From Pseudomonas anatoliensis (GTDB lineage Bacteria; Pseudomonadota; Gammaproteobacteria; Pseudomonadales; Pseudomonadaceae): 64,000 nt of DNA. Within the stretch, counting starts at the first letter, position 1. Each line of letters begins with the position of its first letter. The stretch spans positions 372,001-436,000 of the forward strand of contig NZ_JACVHC010000001.1 in NCBI RefSeq assembly GCF_017976235.1. The letters are read 5' to 3'. The position numbers and the translations under genes are program-made. Positions 26,093-34,171 of this stretch are shown piece by piece. The notes below the pieces were generated by a model. The model had not been told where the DNA came from. It was given only the letters and a program-made list of their open reading frames with translations, and ran no database searches.

Positions 26093-26146
26093 CTCCGTTA
26101 GCTTGAAGGCCTCTCCTCGGGAAGGAGAGTTCTTAAATCAACGGAG
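26093..26146 (+). promoter_or_regulatory. Leader fold that can hide the ribosome-binding site of the LPMO-like gene
   Basis: CTCCGTT (26093-26099) is complementary to AACGGAG (26140-26146), which contains the GGAG ribosome-binding site. Between them CTCTCCT (26111-26117) and AGGAGAG (26123-26129) form a second 7 bp hairpin, giving a stacked structure just before the ATG. Confidence 0.5.
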
Positions 26147-26154
26147 TGAAAAAC

Positions 26155-26790
26155 ATGAATCAGGCAAACACTGAAACCCAACTGCGACACGGTCGCGTCA
26201 CATCTCCAGCAAGCCGCGGCTCGGTGGCCATTGATCTAGGGCTGCTGGGCGACTGGCAGGTCAATGAAATGGAAGGGGGCAAGAACTTTCCGGCGCTGAT
26301 TGCCGGACCGTTTCCGTCACCCTACCAAACCGACTCCGCCAGTGTCGCCCCGCCCGCAGACGGCTACATTCTCAGCGGCGGCAAGTCTGATGCGCGCGAT
26401 TGCGTGAACTTCACCCATGAGGAAATGAGCAAGAAACTCAATCGTCCATTCACGTGGCCGCTGCTCAATGTCACCCCGGGTCAGATCCTCGAGGTCAAAT
26501 GGGTGTACACCGCGCCGCACACCACCCGTGGCTATCGCTGGTTGATCACCAAGGACGGCTGGGATCCGAAACTACGCATCACCCGTGCGCAGCTGGAAGC
26601 ACAACCGTTCTTTGAGGACTTCTACACTCAGGTGCCTTACTACAGTCATTCGGCAGAACTGAAAGCCAAGGTCAACCACTCGGTGAAACTGCCGGCGAGC
26701 AAGAAAGGCCATCACGTTATCGTGCTGATGTGGATCGTTGCCAACACCGGTAACGCCTTCTATCAGGCGTTCGACGTCGACTTCAAATAA
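26155..26790 (+). CDS. AA10 LPMO-like / chitin-binding type 4 protein without signal peptide
   Basis: 211 residues. RHGRVTSPASRG (11-22), TAPHTTRGYRWLITKDGWDP (119-138) and NAFYQAFDVDF (200-210) match the AA10 copper-LPMO fold, with His12 and His122 as the brace and Phe202 as the axial aromatic. In known AA10 enzymes the first His must be the mature N terminus after Sec cleavage. Here only 11 polar residues precede it, and an in-frame TAA at 26134-26136 rules out a longer start. It is therefore cytoplasmic, exported or trimmed unconventionally, or released on lysis. ATG 26155 has GGAG at 26143. Confidence 0.85.
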   Translation: MNQANTETQLRHGRVTSPASRGSVAIDLGLLGDWQVNEMEGGKNFPALIAGPFPSPYQTDSASVAPPADGYILSGGKSDARDCVNFTHEEMSKKLNRPFTWPLLNVTPGQILEVKWVYTAPHTTRGYRWLITKDGWDPKLRITRAQLEAQPFFEDFYTQVPYYSHSAELKAKVNHSVKLPASKKGHHVIVLMWIVANTGNAFYQAFDVDFK

Positions 26791-26828
26791 CGGCAGCTGC
26801 GGCAACTGCTCGATAGCTGAAAATAAAC

Positions 26829-26856
26829 AAGCCCGGTAGCGCTGCCGGGCTTTTTT
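26829..26856 (+). terminator. Rho-independent terminator after LPMO-like gene
   Basis: AGCCCGG (26830-26836) pairs with CCGGGCT (26845-26851), with additional AGC/GCT pairing inside, then a T run. Confidence 0.88.
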
Positions 26857-26912
26857 AATTGGCGCGATTATTCGACCATGGCGGCCTCTCGATGAAAAAA
26901 GGATCAGGCGTC

Positions 26913-27503
26913 ATGCGCGACACAGCCGAGCGGGTCAACATTGTCGACACTCAGGTGTTGTCCCATGACTGGTATTTGCTGAAGAAAATTACCTTCGACT
27001 ACCACCGCAATAACGGTGAATGGCAGCGTCAGACGCGCGAGGTGTATGACCGCGGCAATGGCGCTGCCATTTTGCTGTTCAACCGCGAGAAGCGCACTGT
27101 GGTGCTGACCCGGCAGTTCCGTTTGCCGGTGTTCGTCAACGGCCATGATGGTCTGCTGATCGAAGTGGCGGCCGGCTTGCTGGAGGGTGCCGCCCCGGAA
27201 CAGCGGATTCGCGATGAGGCCGAGGAAGAAACCGGCTATCGCGTACATGACGTGAAGAAGGTATTCGAGGCCTACATGAGCCCCGGTTCGGTGACCGAGA
27301 AACTGCACTTTTTTATTGCCGAGTACGACTCGGCCTCGAAGGTCAGCGACGGTGGCGGTCTGGAAGAAGAAACCGAAGAACTGGAGGTGCTGGAGTGGTC
27401 ATTCGATGAAGCGCTGGCAGCCTTCCATCGCGGCGAGATCTGTGATGCCAAGACCATCATGCTGCTGCAATACGCGGCGATGAATAACCTGTTCAACCTG
27501 TAA
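26913..27503 (+). CDS. nudK: Nudix hydrolase, NudK-like GDP-mannose pyrophosphatase
   Basis: 196 residues from ATG 26913 (MRDTAERVNIVDTQVLSHDW), with AAGGA nine bases upstream; 26892 is an in-frame alternative. Very close to E. coli NudK in REVYDRGNGAAILLFN and the C-terminal KTIMLLQYAAMN. The Nudix box (GLLEGAAPEQRIRDEAEEET) conserves the metal-binding Glu residues. It cleaves GDP-mannose and related sugar nucleotides. Confidence 0.9.
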   Translation: MRDTAERVNIVDTQVLSHDWYLLKKITFDYHRNNGEWQRQTREVYDRGNGAAILLFNREKRTVVLTRQFRLPVFVNGHDGLLIEVAAGLLEGAAPEQRIRDEAEEETGYRVHDVKKVFEAYMSPGSVTEKLHFFIAEYDSASKVSDGGGLEEETEELEVLEWSFDEALAAFHRGEICDAKTIMLLQYAAMNNLFNL

Positions 27504-27510
27504 AGCAACG

Positions 27511-27566
27511 GCCGCAGCCTTCGGTGTTCCCCTGTAGGAGCTGCCGCAGGCTGCGATCTTTTGATC
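27511..27566. repeat. REP, family 1, degenerate pair
   Basis: Good right unit (27531-27566, GTAGGAGCTGCCGCAGGCTG...) with only a short remnant of the left unit (27511-27525) between the convergent nudK and ogt genes. Confidence 0.75.
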
Positions 27567-27578
27567 TTTCTGCGCGTA

Positions 27579-28094
27579 TTAAAATAAATCTCCCGTTTGA
27601 CCCGCTCCCGACCAATCACCACCCTCCAGCCTCAACAACCGCTCCTTCGCCTCAAGCCCCCCGGCAAACCCGGTCAATTTCCCGGACGCGCCAATCACCC
27701 GATGACACGGCGCAACAATCGAAATCGGGTTGCGCCCATTCGCTGCGCCCACTGCACGCACTGCCGCGGGGTTGCCGATCTGTTGAGCAATCTGGCTATA
27801 GGTGCGGGTCTCCCCGAACGGGATAGTCAGCAAGGCGGCCCAGACCTGTTTCTGAAAATCCGTACCGACAAAATCCAGCTCGAGCTCAAAGCAATTGCGC
27901 GTCCCGGCAAAATATTCTTCCAGTTGCCGAGCGGTTTTCAGCAGGACCGGATTGTCCGGTGCTTGGGTCATCGGCCCGAGTCGCACGCGGTTCGGTCGGT
28001 CGTTTTCCCAGAGGATGGCCGCCAGTCGAGCGCCGTTCGCGACCAGCTTCAGTTCGCCGACCGGCGAGGGCAGGGTGATGAAGGTAAAAGACAT
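27579..28094 (-). CDS. ogt: Methylated-DNA--protein-cysteine methyltransferase
   Basis: 171 residues from ATG 28094 (MSFTFITLPSPVGELKLVAN). Suicide repair of O6-alkylguanine: acceptor Cys in PCHRVIG, helix-turn-helix region with the conserved RAVGAANGRNP. No N-terminal Ada Zn domain, so Ogt rather than Ada. A longer in-frame start exists (28307), but its leading residues are not family-like. Confidence 0.94.
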   Translation of the reverse strand: MSFTFITLPSPVGELKLVANGARLAAILWENDRPNRVRLGPMTQAPDNPVLLKTARQLEEYFAGTRNCFELELDFVGTDFQKQVWAALLTIPFGETRTYSQIAQQIGNPAAVRAVGAANGRNPISIVAPCHRVIGASGKLTGFAGGLEAKERLLRLEGGDWSGAGQTGDLF

Positions 28095-28245
28095 GCGAGC
28101 AAACTCCGAATCGGTGCGGCAACAGCGCCCAGCATACGGGTTGATCGGGGAGGCGCAATACGCAATCCCGACCATACTGCTTGTTGCTCTTGACGCGTTC
28201 CCCTCTGTTTTGCACAGCCCCCAAAAACAAAAAAGAGATCGACTC

Positions 28246-29973
28246 ATGAAGTACGAACCTTTGGCCAAATCGCTGATAGCGACCTCACTGGCACTCAGCT
28301 GTCTCATGGCTCACGCCGCCTCGGTGGCACCGGTTGCCGCGGAAAACGGCATGGTGGTCACCGCGCAACATCTGGCCACGCATGTCGGTGTCGATGTATT
28401 GAAAAACGGTGGGAACGCCGTGGATGCGGCGGTCGCGGTCGGTTATGCGCTGGCGGTTGTCTATCCCGCTGCGGGCAACCTCGGTGGCGGCGGTTTCATG
28501 ACCATTCAATTGGCAGACGGGCGCAAGACGTTCCTCGATTTCCGCGAAAAAGCCCCACTGGCGGCCACCGCCAATATGTACCTCGACAAGGAAGGCAACG
28601 TCATCCCGGAGCTGAGTACCCGCGGCCATTTGGCCGTCGGCGTGCCGGGCACTGTGTCTGGTATGGAACTGGCGCTGAGCAAGTACGGCACCAAGCAGCG
28701 CAAGGACATGATTGCCCCCGCCATCAAACTGGCTGAAGACGGTTTTGAGCTGGAGCAAGGCGACGTCGAGTTGCTGGAGTACGCCACCGACGTGTTCAAG
28801 AAGGACATGCGCGATTCCGGCTCGATCTTCCTCAGCAATGGCGAGCCGATGCAGGTCGGGCAGAAACTGGTGCAGAAAGACCTCGGCAAAACCCTGCGAA
28901 CCATTTCCGAAAAGGGCGCTGACGGCTTTTATAAAGGCTGGGTGGCCGACGCCATCGTGACCTCCAGTCAGGCGAACAAAGGCATCATCACCCAGGCCGA
29001 TCTCGACAAATACAAGACCCGCGAACTGGCCCCGGTGGAGTGTGATTACCGTGGCTATCACGTGGTATCGGCGCCACCGCCAAGCTCCGGTGGCGTGGTG
29101 ATCTGCCAGATCATGAACATTCTCGAAGGTTATCCGATGAAGGATCTGGGCTTCCATTCAGCCCAGGGTATGCACTATCAGATCGAAGCAATGCGTCACG
29201 CCTATGTTGATCGCAACAGCTATCTGGGTGATCCGGATTTCGTCAAGAACCCGATCGAGCACCTGCTGGACAAGAACTACGCGACCAAGCTGCGTGACGC
29301 CATTCAGCCGCAAAAGGCCGGTGTCTCCGCCGAACTTAAACCCGGCACAGCGCCCCATGAGGGCAGCAACACCACTCACTATTCGATCGTCGACAAGTGG
29401 GGCAACGCGGTCTCGGTCACCTACACGCTCAACGACTGGTTCGGTGCCGGTGTAATGGCGAGCAAGACCGGGGTGATCCTCAATGACGAGATGGACGACT
29501 TCACCTCGAAAGTCGGCGTGCCGAACATGTACGGCCTGGTGCAGGGCGAAGCCAATGCCATTGCTCCGGGCAAGGCACCGCTGTCGTCGATGAGCCCGAC
29601 CATCGTCACCAAGGATGGCAAAGTGGTCATGGTGGTTGGTACGCCGGGCGGCAGCCGCATCATCACCGCGACTTTGCTGACCATGCTCAACGTCATCGAC
29701 TACGGCATGGGCTTGCAGGAAGCGGTCGATGCGCCGCGTTTCCATCAGCAATGGATGCCGGAAGAAACCAACCTCGAAGACTTCGCCGCCAGTCCCGACA
29801 CGAAGAAGATTCTCGAGAGTTGGGGCCACAAGTTCGCCGGGCCGCAGGATGCCAACCATATCGCCGCGATTCTGGTGGGCGCACCGTCGCTTGGCGGTAA
29901 ACCGGTCGGCAAAAACCGCTTCTACGGCGCCAACGATCCACGGCGCAATACAGGCTTGTCATTGGGTTACTGA
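28246..29973 (+). CDS. ggt: Gamma-glutamyltranspeptidase
   Basis: 575 residues with a Sec signal peptide (to about LMAHA, residue 24), so periplasmic. Cleaves glutathione and transfers the gamma-glutamyl group. Autoprocessing should occur before the Thr of TTHYSIVDKWGNAVS to give large and small subunits. Other family motifs are the glycine-rich NLGGGGFM, and PLSSMSPTIV and GTPGGSRIITA around the oxyanion site. The start at 28246 begins the signal peptide; a longer in-frame extension over the ogt promoter is not credible. Confidence 0.95.
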   Translation: MKYEPLAKSLIATSLALSCLMAHAASVAPVAAENGMVVTAQHLATHVGVDVLKNGGNAVDAAVAVGYALAVVYPAAGNLGGGGFMTIQLADGRKTFLDFREKAPLAATANMYLDKEGNVIPELSTRGHLAVGVPGTVSGMELALSKYGTKQRKDMIAPAIKLAEDGFELEQGDVELLEYATDVFKKDMRDSGSIFLSNGEPMQVGQKLVQKDLGKTLRTISEKGADGFYKGWVADAIVTSSQANKGIITQADLDKYKTRELAPVECDYRGYHVVSAPPPSSGGVVICQIMNILEGYPMKDLGFHSAQGMHYQIEAMRHAYVDRNSYLGDPDFVKNPIEHLLDKNYATKLRDAIQPQKAGVSAELKPGTAPHEGSNTTHYSIVDKWGNAVSVTYTLNDWFGAGVMASKTGVILNDEMDDFTSKVGVPNMYGLVQGEANAIAPGKAPLSSMSPTIVTKDGKVVMVVGTPGGSRIITATLLTMLNVIDYGMGLQEAVDAPRFHQQWMPEETNLEDFAASPDTKKILESWGHKFAGPQDANHIAAILVGAPSLGGKPVGKNRFYGANDPRRNTGLSLGY

Positions 29974-29986
29974 GAGGCGTAAAAAG

Positions 29987-30008
29987 GGGGCGGGCGTACG
30001 TCCGCCCC
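29987..30008 (+). terminator. Possible weak terminator after ggt
   Basis: GGGGCGG (29987-29993) pairs with CCGCCCC (30002-30008), preceded by five A but without a proper T run downstream. Confidence 0.4.
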
Positions 30009-30039
30009 TGTTTCAAGGACTGATCAAGGAAGGCCCATC

Positions 30040-30573
30040 ATGACCACCGCATTACTGATCATCGACGTCCAGCGCGCTCTGTGCTCGGGCGAATACCAAT
30101 GCCACGACATCCACCGCGTAATCGACACCATCAACAATCTCAGCAACCGCGCGCGAAAGGCTGGCGTTCCGGTTGTGTTGATTCAGCATGAAGAAAAGGA
30201 CAGTCCACTGGCCCACGGTGCCGAAGGCTGGCAATTGGCGGAAGGGCTTGAGACGGCCCCGCAAGATCTGCGCGTTCGCAAAACCACCCGGGATTCGTTT
30301 TACCAGACCGATCTGCGCAAACTGCTGCCGAGCGAAGATTTCGAGCGTTTGGTGATCTGCGGTCTGCAAACCGATTACTGCGTCAACGCCACCGTGCGCC
30401 AGGCCCATGAATCGGGTTACGACGTGGTGCTGGCGGCCGACGCCCATTCCACCGTCGACAACGGCAACATGAGCGCCGAAGACATCATCGGCGAGCACAA
30501 CAAGGATCTGGCGCACCTGACCGGCTCGGTGGCGCGGATCGATGTAAAACCCGCCGCAGAAATCCAGTTCTAA
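30040..30573 (+). CDS. Isochorismatase-family cysteine hydrolase
   Basis: 177 residues with the fold's Asp-Lys-Cys catalytic set: Asp9 in LLIIDVQ, Lys in the RVRKTTRDSF segment and Cys in LVICGLQTDYCVNATV. The family includes nicotinamidases and amide hydrolases; no carrier domain is attached. Substrate not predictable. It follows ggt by 66 bp, so both may be on one transcript. Confidence 0.87.
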   Translation: MTTALLIIDVQRALCSGEYQCHDIHRVIDTINNLSNRARKAGVPVVLIQHEEKDSPLAHGAEGWQLAEGLETAPQDLRVRKTTRDSFYQTDLRKLLPSEDFERLVICGLQTDYCVNATVRQAHESGYDVVLAADAHSTVDNGNMSAEDIIGEHNKDLAHLTGSVARIDVKPAAEIQF

Positions 30574-30582
30574 CCACAAAAA

Positions 30583-30675
30583 CCTGTAGGAGTGAGCCTG
30601 CTCGCGATAGCGGTTTGTCATCCAGAACATCACTCACTGACAGGACGCCATCGCGAGCAGGCTCACTCCCACAGG
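30583..30675. repeat. REPIN, family 2 (CTGCTCGCGATAGC type)
   Basis: TGTAGGAGTGAGCCTGCTCG and its complement at 30651-30675 in inverted orientation, with about 43 bp between arms. Confidence 0.92.
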
Positions 30676-30765
30676 ATTTGTGTTCGGCCAAGCCCCTGCG
30701 CCCACCGAGGATTTCCGACGACAGCACTGGCATACTGCCCGCCGTCTGAAGAATGGAATCTCTCG

Positions 30766-30960
30766 ATGTTGCCTTTCAACCCCCGTCACGTTTTGTTGCT
30801 GACATCTCTCGCTTTTGCACCCTTCGTCAACGCCAGCAGTTTCGATTGCGCCAGCGCCAGCGGCAAAACTGAAAAAGCCATTTGTGCCGACGCTTACCTT
30901 TCGGGGCTCGACGAAAAGCTCGCGGCGCGCTGGCGCTTTGCCGGATCTGTCATTTGTTAG
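30766..30960 (+). pseudogene. Truncated LprI/DUF1311-like secreted protein
   Basis: 64 codons: signal peptide (cleavage near FVNA, residue 23) then SFDCASASGKTEKAICADAY and LDEKLAARW, the start of the LprI/DUF1311 lysozyme-inhibitor-like domain with its paired Cys. The domain should continue roughly 60 residues further, but the frame ends after RFAGSVIC. The stop region overlaps the 3' end of the convergent gene by 11 bp. I read it as a remnant left by a deletion; a functional microprotein is less likely. Confidence 0.65.
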
Positions 30961-31270
30961 AAGCGCAGGGCTGACCGGACTCAATCAGCAGCCGTTCGAT
31001 CTGCGCCAGTTCCCAGGTACTGAGCAGACTCACCGGATCGGTGCCGAAGCGCTGCCAGCTATCGAGTGCACCTTCATCACCATCGCCGTTGCGGGCGTAT
31101 TCACAGTGATGCAACCGTTCGCCTTCAAAATCCAGCACCAGGCGCCAGCCGTCGATATCGACCGTGACCAGTCCGGCCTCGGTGCGTGCCTCGCAGCTGA
31201 ACGCCAGTACGCCCAGCGCAGCCTCGCGCAGTCGCTGGCAAACCTCAGGGGCGGTCAGAAATGCAGACAT
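30950..31270 (-). CDS. Hypothetical protein (DUF7693-like)
   Basis: 106 residues, soluble, with central GLVTVDIDGWRLVLDFEGER and RFGTDPVSLLSTWE blocks that I recall from small conserved Pseudomonas proteins, possibly DUF7693 (from memory). Two Cys near the N terminus. Start at 31270 taken over the in-frame 31372, which has no ribosome-binding site or conserved residues. Function unknown. Confidence 0.7.
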   Translation of the reverse strand: MSAFLTAPEVCQRLREAALGVLAFSCEARTEAGLVTVDIDGWRLVLDFEGERLHHCEYARNGDGDEGALDSWQRFGTDPVSLLSTWELAQIERLLIESGQPCASNK

Positions 31271-31443
31271 GCTCGGACTCGATGCGTACAGGAACGCGCC
31301 AGCATAAGGCGTGAGCCGCCATGTGTCAGTGTATTGCTGGCTCGATGCCGGACATTTCCGTAATATCCGCAACCCTCTTTATCCGCTGCACTCTGTTCAG
31401 CAAATCCGCGGCCGCGCCCGGCGGCCGCTCAGTCAGGTAAGCC

Positions 31444-32889
31444 ATGAAACCGATACGTCTGCGCGCCGATGTCCTGGCCGGACTCACCACCTCGTTTGCC
31501 CTGTTGCCCGAATGCATTGCTTTCGCGCTGGTGGCTCACCTCAATCCGCTGATGGGCCTTTATGGCGCTTTCATCATTTGTACGCTGACAGCATTGTTCG
31601 GCGGTCGCCCGGGGATGGTCTCCGGTGCGGCGGGGTCGATGGCGGTGGTGATTGTCGCGCTGGTGGTGCAGCACGGTGTGCAATATCTACTGGCGACCGT
31701 GTTGCTGGGCGGTTTGATCATGATGGCGTTCGGGCTGCTGCGCCTGGGCAAACTGGTGCGCATGGTGCCGCACCCGGTGATGCTCGGCTTCGTCAACGGC
31801 CTGGCGATCATCATTGCGCTGGCGCAACTGGAACATTTCAAAAGCGGTGAAGACTGGCTCAGCGGTACGCCGCTGTACCTGATGACCGGGCTGGTGGCGC
31901 TGACCATGGCCATTGTCTACATCCTGCCGCGCCTGACCCGCGCAGTGCCGCCGGCGTTGGTGGCGATTCTTGGCGTGGGCCTGCTGGTTTATCTGTTCGG
32001 CCTGCCGACCCGCACCCTCGGCGACATGGCGCACATTGCCGGTGGCCTGCCGACTTTCGCCTTGCCGGACATTGCGTGGAACCTGCAAACCCTGGGCATC
32101 ATCGCGCCGTACGCGATTCTGATGGCGCTGGTCGGTTTGCTGGAAACCCTGCTGACGCTGAATCTTACCGACGAGATCACTGAAACCCGTGGCTACCCGG
32201 ATCGCGAGTGCGTGGCGCTTGGCGCGGCGAACATGGTCTCGGGCGCGTTCGGCGGTATGGGCGGTTGCGCGATGATCGGCCAGACCGTGATCAACCTCAG
32301 CTCCGGTGGTCGCGGACGGTTGTCGGGCATCGTCGCGGGCGTGTTGATTCTGTTGTTTATCCTGTTTCTCTCGCCACTGATCGAGCGTATTCCGCTGGCG
32401 GCGCTGGTCGGCGTGATGTTTGTGGTGTCGCAGCAGACATTTGCCTGGGCGTCGTTGCGGGTGGTGAACAAAGTGCCGCTCAACGATGTGCTGGTGATCA
32501 TCGCCGTGACCACTATCACCGTGTTCACCGATCTGGCCACGGCCGTGTTGTGCGGCATCATCATCGCTGCGCTGAATTTTGCCTGGCAGCAGGCTCGCGA
32601 GTTGTATGCCGATGAGCATCTGGAAGCTGACGGCAGCAAACTTTATCGACTGCACGGGACGCTGTTTTTCGCTTCGACCACGCCGTTCCTCAATCGGTTT
32701 GACCCGGCCAATGATCCGGCGCTCGTAACGCTCGATTGTCAGCATTTGAGTTTTGTTGATTATTCGGCCATTGCTGCCCTGAAGACCCTGCGCGAGCGCT
32801 ATGCGAAGGCGGGCAAGCATTTGCGGGTGTTTCATTTGTCGGAGCGCTGTAAGAAGTTGCTTAAGCGCGGTGGCGTTGATCACGATTGA
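31444..32889 (+). CDS. SulP-family anion transporter with STAS domain
   Basis: 481 residues: about ten to twelve membrane segments (LRADVLAGLTTSFALLPECI is the typical SulP opening), then a C-terminal STAS domain from about 400 (VTLDCQHLSFVDYSAIAALK). SulP proteins carry sulfate, bicarbonate or other anions across the inner membrane. No carbonic anhydrase gene is adjacent, so the substrate is open. Ends seven bases before element copy C with no conventional terminator between. Confidence 0.9.
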   Translation: MKPIRLRADVLAGLTTSFALLPECIAFALVAHLNPLMGLYGAFIICTLTALFGGRPGMVSGAAGSMAVVIVALVVQHGVQYLLATVLLGGLIMMAFGLLRLGKLVRMVPHPVMLGFVNGLAIIIALAQLEHFKSGEDWLSGTPLYLMTGLVALTMAIVYILPRLTRAVPPALVAILGVGLLVYLFGLPTRTLGDMAHIAGGLPTFALPDIAWNLQTLGIIAPYAILMALVGLLETLLTLNLTDEITETRGYPDRECVALGAANMVSGAFGGMGGCAMIGQTVINLSSGGRGRLSGIVAGVLILLFILFLSPLIERIPLAALVGVMFVVSQQTFAWASLRVVNKVPLNDVLVIIAVTTITVFTDLATAVLCGIIIAALNFAWQQARELYADEHLEADGSKLYRLHGTLFFASTTPFLNRFDPANDPALVTLDCQHLSFVDYSAIAALKTLRERYAKAGKHLRVFHLSERCKKLLKRGGVDHD

Positions 32890-32896
32890 GGGGGGC

Positions 32897-33216
32897 ATAT
32901 CCGTTGCTGCGGGTGGGGCTGATTGGGGTTCCGCCCTTACGGCGGGTCACCTTTTCCAAACGCCGAAAAGGTAACCCAAAAGGCTTTACCCTGACGTACG
33001 GCCCTCGCTGTGGCTCGGGTTCCTTCGCTCCGTGATCGATCCGGGCGCATCGCCTCCGGTTTGCTTCGCTGCACCTCCTCTCGATGTGTTCGACTCCGTC
33101 GAACGGTCGCTGCGCTCCCACCCCCGGACCAATCCCTCCACTCAGCCTGCCGACGGGCCTTCGAGATCAAAAGCTGCACTCGAGCTAACGCTCATTGTGT
33201 TGAGTGGTGAAGAGCG
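32897..33216 (+). repeat. Covarying hairpin element, copy C
   Basis: Starts ATATCCGTTGCTGCGGG seven bases after the SulP stop and in the same direction. Stems: CCGCC 32931-32935 with GGCGG 32941-32945; ACCTTTTC 32949-32956 with 32965-32972; CCC/GGG around the loop TCGCTGTGGCTC near 33004-33018; TTCGAC 33089-33094 with GTCGAA 33098-33103. It shares with copy A the right-end block CGAGCTAACGCTCAT...TGTTGAGTGGTGA, absent from copy B. Confidence 0.8.
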
Positions 33217-33218
33217 AA

Positions 33219-33515
33219 AAGCAGGCTTACTCCTACATTTGACTGTGATCGACTCAAACTCGCGGCCCACACACAAAACCCTGTGGGAGCTGGCTTGCCA
33301 GCGATGAGGTCGGCACAGTCAATATTGATGTCGACTGATCCACCGCTATCGCGAGCAGGCTCACTCCCACATTTGACCGTGCCCGACTCAAGCTAGCGGC
33401 CAACGCGCGATACCCTGTGGGAGCTGGCTTGCCAGCGATGAGGCCGGCACAGTCAATATTGATGTCGACTGATCCACCGCCATCGCTGGCAAGCCAGCTC
33501 TCACAGGGTTTTGTG
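33219..33515. repeat. REP cluster with 134-bp tandem duplication and mixed families
   Basis: Copy 1 (about 33219-33352) and copy 2 (33353-33486) share the linkers CACATTTGAC.GTG..CGACTCAA and GCACAGTCAATATTGATGTC. Each has a GCTGGCTTGCCAGC-type unit on the left. The right partner is a family 2 unit for copy 1 (33347-33371) and a GCTGGCAAGCCAGC unit for copy 2 (33481-33508), so copy 1 is a hybrid REPIN. Confidence 0.85.
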
Positions 33516-33526
33516 TGTGGCCAGGT

Positions 33527-34039
33527 TTAGATCGCCGGGAAATCGATATCGGTCAGTGCCACGTTGTTCAGGTAGTTGGTCAGCGTTTGCACGGCGACCA
33601 GTGCGATCACTTCAATGATTTTTACGTCGTCGATTCCGGCAGCGCGGGCGGCGGTGATTTGTTCGTCGTTCAAGTGGCCGCGGCTTTGCGTGAGTTGCTG
33701 GGCGAGGGCGGCGTAGGCGTTGAGTTCGCCCTCACGTGCTGCGACGATGTCCTGCGCCGACAGCCCGGCCTTGCCGGCAAACAGGGTGTGCGCCGCCAGG
33801 CAATAATCGCAACCGTTGACCTGCGAGGTTGCCAGATAAACCGCTTCTTTCTCCTTGGCGCTCAATGAGGTTTTACCGAGGATTGCCGAGGCTTGTACGT
33901 AGGTCTCAAGCGCTACCGGCGCCTTGGCCAGGGTGGTGAAAAGATTGGGCAGGAAGCCGATTTTCTTTTTCACGCCTTCCAGTACCGGGCGGGTGCTGTC
34001 GGTGGCAGATTCCAGGCTGATGGCGTTGATGCGGCTCAT
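33527..34039 (-). CDS. AhpD-like / carboxymuconolactone decarboxylase family peroxidase-related protein
   Basis: 170 residues of the all-helical CMD/AhpD fold. The redox motif CDYCLAAHTL (Cys-x-x-Cys-x3-His) indicates an alkylhydroperoxidase-type proton relay. Start 34039 (MSRINAISLESATDSTRPVL). It diverges from the AraC-type regulator at 34172, which probably controls it. Confidence 0.9.
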   Translation of the reverse strand: MSRINAISLESATDSTRPVLEGVKKKIGFLPNLFTTLAKAPVALETYVQASAILGKTSLSAKEKEAVYLATSQVNGCDYCLAAHTLFAGKAGLSAQDIVAAREGELNAYAALAQQLTQSRGHLNDEQITAARAAGIDDVKIIEVIALVAVQTLTNYLNNVALTDIDFPAI

Positions 34040-34171
34040 GGTGATTCTCCGAAGATCCGGTGCGAAGTGCACCGGCGATGGAGGTGATGTTAATCAGCGC
34101 TAGTGGTGCTTTGGCGTCAAATCGTCGAGGATATGCGGCAGATAGTCCAGATATTCGCTCGGGAGTCGCCC

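Noticed and set aside
26076..26174. 32-codon frame downstream of the LexA-like box
   Set aside because: No ribosome-binding site, overlaps the start of the LPMO-like gene in another frame, and has no hydrophobic or family features; kept only as an alternative in the LexA finding.
31687..32898. 403-residue open frame antisense to the SulP gene
   Set aside because: Composition dominated by Gln, Arg and His, as expected for antisense of a membrane protein; no domain.
33219..33515. Possible CRISPR array (spaced palindromes)
   Set aside because: Units are REP palindromes in alternating orientation and families, spacers are repeated rather than unique, and there are no cas genes.
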